Positions 59,240 to 64,000 of a stretch of 64,000 bases of DNA are shown here, one piece after another. The stretch's first letter is position 1. Every line of letters starts with the position of its first letter. Origin of the DNA: Phycisphaerales bacterium (GTDB lineage: Bacteria; Planctomycetota; Phycisphaerae; Phycisphaerales; UBA1924); contig JANQQZ010000091.1 of assembly GCA_028284805.1 (NCBI GenBank), forward strand, positions 1 to 64,000. The letters run 5' to 3'. The translations under genes were made by a program, and so were the position numbers. Below the pieces are notes generated by a model. It was not told where the DNA came from. It did no database searches and saw nothing but the letters and a program-made list of their open reading frames with translations.

Positions 59240-60408
59240 GTCACGAAGAGCCCTCCTTTCAGCTCAGCACCGACGACCAGTTGGCCCTCGAGTGGCTCCT
59301 TGAGCACGGCCTCGATCCGTCGGGTGCCCCGAAAGAGCTGGCGGCCCGCGCTTCGCGCCTTGCCGCCCTGCTCGAGCTGGCCGGCGAGGCCGATGTGCCG
59401 CACGACGCCTCGCTCCAGCAAAGCGTGCTGGACCGTTTGGATGCCCTGCGTTCACCCGAGTTCGTGCTCAGCGAGGCAGACCAGGATGCGCTCGACGCGG
59501 TGATGATGACAGGCATGGACGCGTCGCGTGTGCCCAGCGCGCTCCGTGAGCGGACGGACCGCGTGCTCGCGCTGACCGCGCTGCTCGGCGGGGCGTCGCA
59601 GGCTCACGATTCGGCCCTGACCGACCGGGTGATGGCCGCCGTCGATGCGCAGGGGGCGGTGCTCGAGACCGAGCGACCCGTGCTCGCCCGGATCGGCGGT
59701 CGGTTTGCCGATCTGGTTTCCGTCGCGGCGGTGGTGCTGATCGCCGCCTCGGTGGTCTGGCCTGTGCTCACGACGGTCCGCCAGAACGCGGTGCGACAGG
59801 CGAACCAGGCCAATCTCGCTGTTGCGGGCCTGGGCTTCGGGGCGTATGCCGCCGACTACCAGGGCGAGCTTCCGCGGCTGAGCGATCGCGCGGGCGACGC
59901 CCAGTGGTGGAACGTGGGCGAGGATCCGAGCCAGTCGAACTCCGCGGGTCTCTACACGCTGGCGCGTCTCCGGTACACACCGATCGAGGCGCTCGCGAGT
60001 CCTGGCAACCCGTCGGCGCCGCGCGCGGTCGCCGATGCCGGCGCCCGTGATTGGCGGAGCCCCGACGAGGTCTCGTACAGCTACCTCCTGCCCTTCGCTG
60101 GTCCGAACACCGCCGCGGCTCCGGGCGTGGTCCTCGCGGATCGGTCGCCCGTTGTGGTGCGTCTGCTGGCGGGTGAGACGGTGCGGCTCTCCGAAAATTC
60201 TCCGAATCACGACGGGCGAGGGCAGCACATGCTCAAGGGCGACGGGTCGGTCCTGTGGACTACCGAGCCCTACACCGAGTACGGCGACCATGTGTATCTG
60301 CCGCGTCCGATCGAGCAGGCCGTGGAAGCACTCCGGCGTCAGATGCGCCTGAGCCTTGATCGCATGCCCCCGCCGAGCGGTCGGGCGGACGTCTTCCTCG
60401 GGCCTTGA
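59236..60408 (+). CDS. Anti-sigma-like membrane protein with pseudopilin-like extracytoplasmic domain
   Basis: ATGA overlap with sigma gene; TM LVSVAAVVLIAASVVWPVLTTVRQ; C-terminal SPNHDGRGQHMLKGDGSVLW. Confidence 0.7.
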   Translation: MSHEEPSFQLSTDDQLALEWLLEHGLDPSGAPKELAARASRLAALLELAGEADVPHDASLQQSVLDRLDALRSPEFVLSEADQDALDAVMMTGMDASRVPSALRERTDRVLALTALLGGASQAHDSALTDRVMAAVDAQGAVLETERPVLARIGGRFADLVSVAAVVLIAASVVWPVLTTVRQNAVRQANQANLAVAGLGFGAYAADYQGELPRLSDRAGDAQWWNVGEDPSQSNSAGLYTLARLRYTPIEALASPGNPSAPRAVADAGARDWRSPDEVSYSYLLPFAGPNTAAAPGVVLADRSPVVVRLLAGETVRLSENSPNHDGRGQHMLKGDGSVLWTTEPYTEYGDHVYLPRPIEQAVEALRRQMRLSLDRMPPPSGRADVFLGP

Positions 60409-60511
60409 GCCCGGTGTTGCCGGCTGGTTGGGCGGGGCCTAACATCACGGCCCGACGCCGGTTTCGTGCCTCGGGGAGTCATCACACGACCGCGCCGAGG
60501 GCCGAGCTGCT

Positions 60512-60811
60512 ATGCCGAAGAACAAGATCCACAAGGGCCTGCTGAAGCGGGTGCGCATATCCAAGACCGGCAAGGTCCGTCACCGCTCGGCCTACCACAA
60601 GCACCTTTCGAGCCACAAGTCGGGCAAGCGTCTGCGTCAGCTCCGCAAGGATCCGTACGCGGCCAACCCCGACGCCAAGCGCTTCGAGAAGCTTCTCTAC
60701 CGCCGTCTGCGTGGGCGCACCCAGCCTCTCGCGGCGATCAAGCGGAGCCCCTCGCCCGAGCAGCGCCGTGCGGCGCGCGAGGCCGCCGCCAAGGCTGCCA
60801 GCAACGACTGA
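60512..60811 (+). CDS. rpmI: 50S ribosomal protein L35, C-terminally extended
   Basis: MPKNKIHKGLLKRVRISKTGKVRHRSAYHKHLSSHKSGKRLRQLRK; directly before rplT. Confidence 0.88.
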   Translation: MPKNKIHKGLLKRVRISKTGKVRHRSAYHKHLSSHKSGKRLRQLRKDPYAANPDAKRFEKLLYRRLRGRTQPLAAIKRSPSPEQRRAAREAAAKAASND

Positions 60812-60888
60812 TTTCGTACGCACCGCCCGTCGGGACGCGAAAGACGGCTTGAATGCCGCTCCGCCGGGTGTGAAGGAAGGAACGACCC

Positions 60889-61263
60889 ATGCCCCGCGCC
60901 ACCAACGGCCCGACCCGTAACAAGGCTCGCAAGCGCATCCTGCGTGACGCCCGAGGCTACTACGGCGCCCGCTCGAAGCACCGCAAGCTCGCCAAGCAGC
61001 AGGTCATCCGCTCGGGCGTCTACGCCTACCGCGACCGCCGCCAGCTCAAGCGCGACATGCGGGGGCTGTGGATCACCCGCATCACCGCTGCCTGCCGGAT
61101 GCGAGGCACCCGCTACAGCCTGTTCATGAACGGCCTGAAGCTCGCGGGCGTCCTGCTCAACCGCAAGATGCTCAGCCAGATCGCGATCGAAGAGCCCAAG
61201 GCTTTCGACGAGCTGGTCAAGATCGCGACCGAGGCCTCGAAGGCCGAGCCCGCCAAGGCCTGA
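60889..61263 (+). CDS. rplT: 50S ribosomal protein L20
   Basis: RKRILRDARGYYGARSKHRKLAKQQVIRSGVYAYRDRRQLKRDMRGLWITRI. Confidence 0.96.
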   Translation: MPRATNGPTRNKARKRILRDARGYYGARSKHRKLAKQQVIRSGVYAYRDRRQLKRDMRGLWITRITAACRMRGTRYSLFMNGLKLAGVLLNRKMLSQIAIEEPKAFDELVKIATEASKAEPAKA

Positions 61264-61284
61264 TCGACGGCCGGTTTGCCCGGC

Positions 61285-61290
61285 TACCCT
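61285..61290 (+). promoter_or_regulatory. -10-like TACCCT, 5 nt before site-2 protease ATG
   Basis: TACCCT-CGTTC-ATG. Confidence 0.45.
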
Positions 61291-61295
61291 CGTTC

Positions 61296-61970
61296 ATGCT
61301 TGGCGGCTGGTGGGTTCAGAACGTTCTCGACAACCCGAATCTCGGCGTTGTCGGACTGGTGTCGTGGATCGTCGCTGTTATCGGTTCGATTGTCCTTCAC
61401 GAGCTCGCACACGGGTGGGCCGCGATCCATCAGGGTGACGCGACCCCGCAGTACACGGGTCACATGACCTGGAACCCGCTCGTGCATATGGGACAGATGA
61501 GCCTGATCCTGTTCGCGGTTCTTGGTATCGCCTTCGGCTCGATGCCCGTCGATCCCTCGCGGTTCCGGGGTCGCTACGGCGAGGCGTACGTTGCCGCCGC
61601 GGGGCCCGCGATGAACCTGCTCCTCGCGGCCGTCTTCATTGTCGTCGGCGGTTTCGTGGTCGCCTACGGGCAGCAGTTGGGCGACCCGCTCGGCCCGAAT
61701 CTCGCCACCTTCTGCTACATCGTGGTGTTCATCAACGTCACGCTCGCGCTCTTCAACATGATCCCCGTTCCGCCGCTCGACGGCTCGCGGATCCTGGGTG
61801 ACTTCGTGCCTTCCTACCGAGGCTTGTTCGAGCGTGAGAACGGCCAGTGGATCGGGTTGGGGCTTTTCGTGCTCGTGTTCTTCTTCGCTGGCCGGTTCCT
61901 CTTCGGCCCGGGCATGTTGGTGGCTGGCGAGGGGATCGCCGCCGTGGCCTCGCTGCTCAGACCTTCGTGA
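61296..61970 (+). CDS. Site-2 protease family (M50) membrane metalloprotease
   Basis: IVLHELAHGWAAIHQGD; NMIPVPPLDGSRIL. Confidence 0.92.
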   Translation: MLGGWWVQNVLDNPNLGVVGLVSWIVAVIGSIVLHELAHGWAAIHQGDATPQYTGHMTWNPLVHMGQMSLILFAVLGIAFGSMPVDPSRFRGRYGEAYVAAAGPAMNLLLAAVFIVVGGFVVAYGQQLGDPLGPNLATFCYIVVFINVTLALFNMIPVPPLDGSRILGDFVPSYRGLFERENGQWIGLGLFVLVFFFAGRFLFGPGMLVAGEGIAAVASLLRPS

Positions 61971-62907
61971 GCCGACCCTGAGACCGCAGCGCACACCCGG
62001 CCAGCTTGTAGAGCAGCCGCGCGCCGACATTCGCGTCCCACTCGTCCTCCGGATCCGGTCCGGGCGCAACCTCGACGAGATCGAAGGCGATCACGCGTCT
62101 GCCGCTCTCGGCGATCGCTCGGAGCAGCGCGCACGCTTGATTGAACGAGTGCCCGCCCGGCACGGGTGTTCCCGTGTTCGGGCAGAGCGACGGATCGAGG
62201 CCATCGATGTCGAACGAGACGTACAGATGCTCGGGCATCCCGGTGAGCACCTCGTCGAAGAACCGCCTCACCGAGCCGCCCCCGTCGGCAAGGTCCCACA
62301 GGTCCGCGTCGAACACCGCCGACACCCGTCCCTGTGAAGCCCGCGCGAACTCGATCTCTTCCTGACAGAAATCGCGCACCCCGATCTGCACGAGCCGGGT
62401 GAGCGTCGGGCACCGCTCGGCCGCGTTGCGCATGACGGACGCGTGCGAGAACCGGTGCCCCTCGTAGGCGTCACGCAGGTCCATATGGGCATCGACCTGG
62501 ATCACGCCGAGCGACGGCACCGATGCCGCTGCGGCCTCGATCGCGCCGAGCGAGACCGAGTGCTCCCCGCCCAGCACCGAGGGGATCTGGCCTGCATCGA
62601 GGCACGCTCGGACCCGATCGCGTACCTCAGCGAGGATGGCTTCGGCTGCCACGTCCGCATCGGTGTCGCTCGCTTCGACCGCACGCTGTTCGTGCAGCCC
62701 TGCCTTCCAGACATCCCCGAAGTGCTGGTCGAGCAGATCGACCTGGAGCGACGCCCGGCGCATCGCCGCGGGTCCGCCCGCTGTACCGCCGCCGTACGAA
62801 ACGGTGCCCTCGAATGGCACCGGGATGATCTGCACCGCGGCGTCCAAGTGCTCGGGCAGCCCGAAGAACGAATCGGACGCCGCGGCGGCGTTGGGATCGA
62901 ATGGCAC
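61957..62907 (-). CDS. speB: Agmatinase / arginase family ureohydrolase
   Basis: VLGGEHSVSLG; VDAHMDLRDAYEGHRFSHASVMRN; VSFDIDGLDPSLCPNTGTPVPGG. GTG start 62907 proposed. Confidence 0.88.
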   Translation of the reverse strand: MPFDPNAAAASDSFFGLPEHLDAAVQIIPVPFEGTVSYGGGTAGGPAAMRRASLQVDLLDQHFGDVWKAGLHEQRAVEASDTDADVAAEAILAEVRDRVRACLDAGQIPSVLGGEHSVSLGAIEAAAASVPSLGVIQVDAHMDLRDAYEGHRFSHASVMRNAAERCPTLTRLVQIGVRDFCQEEIEFARASQGRVSAVFDADLWDLADGGGSVRRFFDEVLTGMPEHLYVSFDIDGLDPSLCPNTGTPVPGGHSFNQACALLRAIAESGRRVIAFDLVEVAPGPDPEDEWDANVGARLLYKLAGCALRSQGRLTKV

Positions 62908-62929
62908 GGTTCGGCACTCCCGCTGCGGG

Positions 62930-62935
62930 TATCGT
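62930..62935 (+). promoter_or_regulatory. -10-like TATCGT, 5 nt before apgM ATG
   Basis: TATCGT-GGGGC-ATG. Confidence 0.45.
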
Positions 62936-62940
62936 GGGGC

Positions 62941-64000
62941 ATGAAGCTCGGCATCATTATCCCCGACGGCGCTGCCGATCTGCCGATCGCCGCGCTGGGC
63001 GGCAAGACGCCCCTCGAAGCCGCGATGCCCCCCAATCTCGACCGTCTCGCCGAGATGGGCCGGCAGGGCACCGTCAACACCACGCCAGGCGGCTTCGGTA
63101 CCGGCTCCGATGTCTGCTCGATGTCGCTGCTCGGGTACGACCCATCCGTCCATCACACGGGGCGAGCGCCCATCGAGGCGGCGGCGACGGGGCTCGTTGC
63201 CAGCCCGACCGATGTCGTCTGCCGCGTCAACCTCGTGAGCATCGAGGATGGCGTGATGCGCGACCATTCGGCGGGTGGGATCGACACCGCCTCCGGGCGA
63301 GCGCTGTTCGATGCGGTCGAGCAGGCCTGGCGTGGGGCGGGACTCTTCGACGGGCGATCGATCCAGCCTGGTGTCGAGTACCGCTGCTCGCTCGTCGATC
63401 GGACCGGAACGAGCTACGCCGATGTCCGCACCACTCCGCCGCACGAGATCCTCGACGAAGACGCAGGCCCGCACCGACCGACAGGCGGACCTGCTGCGCA
63501 GAGGCTCGATGAGCTCATGCGGGCCGCGAGGGACGTTCTCGCGTCTCACCCGATCAACGTCGCCCGTGCAAGCGAGGGCGAACGCCGTGCGACCGACGTC
63601 TGGATCTGGGGCCAGGGCGTGTTCCCGTCACTCCCGAGCTTCGAGAGCCGGTTTGGGCTGCGCGGGGCGATGACGACGGCTGTGGATCTCCTCGCTGGCA
63701 TCGCAACGCTGATCGGGTGGGACCGCATCGGCGTGCCCGGGCTGACCGGCTGGCACGACAACGACTACGCCGCCCAGGGCACTGCGAGCGTAAAGGCGAT
63801 CGACGGCTACGACATCGTGTGCTGCCACGTCGAGTCGCCCGACGAAGCCGCTCATCAGGCCAACCCGATGATCAAGACCGCCGCGATCGAGGCGATCGAT
63901 CGCCACTGCGTTGGCCCGATGCTCGATCGGCTTTCGCGAGAGCCGGCGTGGAGGCTGCTGGTCCTGCCCGATCACTACACGCTCTGCTCCACCCGCAAGC
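62941..64000 (+). CDS. apgM: Cofactor-independent phosphoglycerate mutase, archaeal/ApgM type (truncated at window end)
   Basis: MKLGIIIPDGAADLPIAALGGKTPLEAA...; GTGSDVCSMSLLGYDP; HVESPDEAAH; open to window edge. Confidence 0.88.
   Translation, partial: MKLGIIIPDGAADLPIAALGGKTPLEAAMPPNLDRLAEMGRQGTVNTTPGGFGTGSDVCSMSLLGYDPSVHHTGRAPIEAAATGLVASPTDVVCRVNLVSIEDGVMRDHSAGGIDTASGRALFDAVEQAWRGAGLFDGRSIQPGVEYRCSLVDRTGTSYADVRTTPPHEILDEDAGPHRPTGGPAAQRLDELMRAARDVLASHPINVARASEGERRATDVWIWGQGVFPSLPSFESRFGLRGAMTTAVDLLAGIATLIGWDRIGVPGLTGWHDNDYAAQGTASVKAIDGYDIVCCHVESPDEAAHQANPMIKTAAIEAIDRHCVGPMLDRLSREPAWRLLVLPDHYTLCSTRK

Overview
High-GC bacterial chromosomal window, densely coding, with about 60 genes and no rRNA, tRNA, IS element or CRISPR array that I could find. 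Gene style (many Gly/Pro-rich exported proteins, several H-X9-DG-type pseudopilins, zinc-ribbon membrane proteins, fused anti-sigma/ectodomain proteins) suggests Planctomycetota, probably Phycisphaerae-like; this is an inference. Main modules: pseudopilin, serC, GT9, tandem-domain PTPS and GPx; a pstSCAB operon with very large PstC and PstA; sucAB; two lipoprotein paralogs, DUF2752 and a solitary nuoA; a chaperone cluster (groEL1, orf97, groES, sulfotransferase, groEL2, orf238, dnaJ, grpE, acpS); an acyl-CoA synthetase, transaldolase and RidA; tandem pseudopilins; DUF4139; a fused FAD/Fe-S dehydrogenase; a lone MoxR; sppA, frr and pyrH; a translationally coupled VWA/ExbB/ExbD/ExbD/TPR/J-like/zinc-ribbon operon; two head-to-head ECF sigma modules; rpmI-rplT; a site-2 protease; agmatinase; and a truncated apgM. 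The most interesting signals are (i) the uncharacterised Exb-energised 8-gene operon, (ii) a near-consensus sigma-54 promoter with an upstream 10-bp palindrome in front of groEL1, (iii) a recurrent TANNNT-N5/6-start layout implying leaderless transcripts, (iv) an ECF sigma factor coupled to a membrane anti-sigma-like protein with a pseudopilin-like ectodomain, (v) interleaved inverted repeats (possible pseudoknot) between groEL2 and a low-GC orphan ORF, and (vi) convergent gene pairs sharing a 4-nt stop (CTAG/TTAG).
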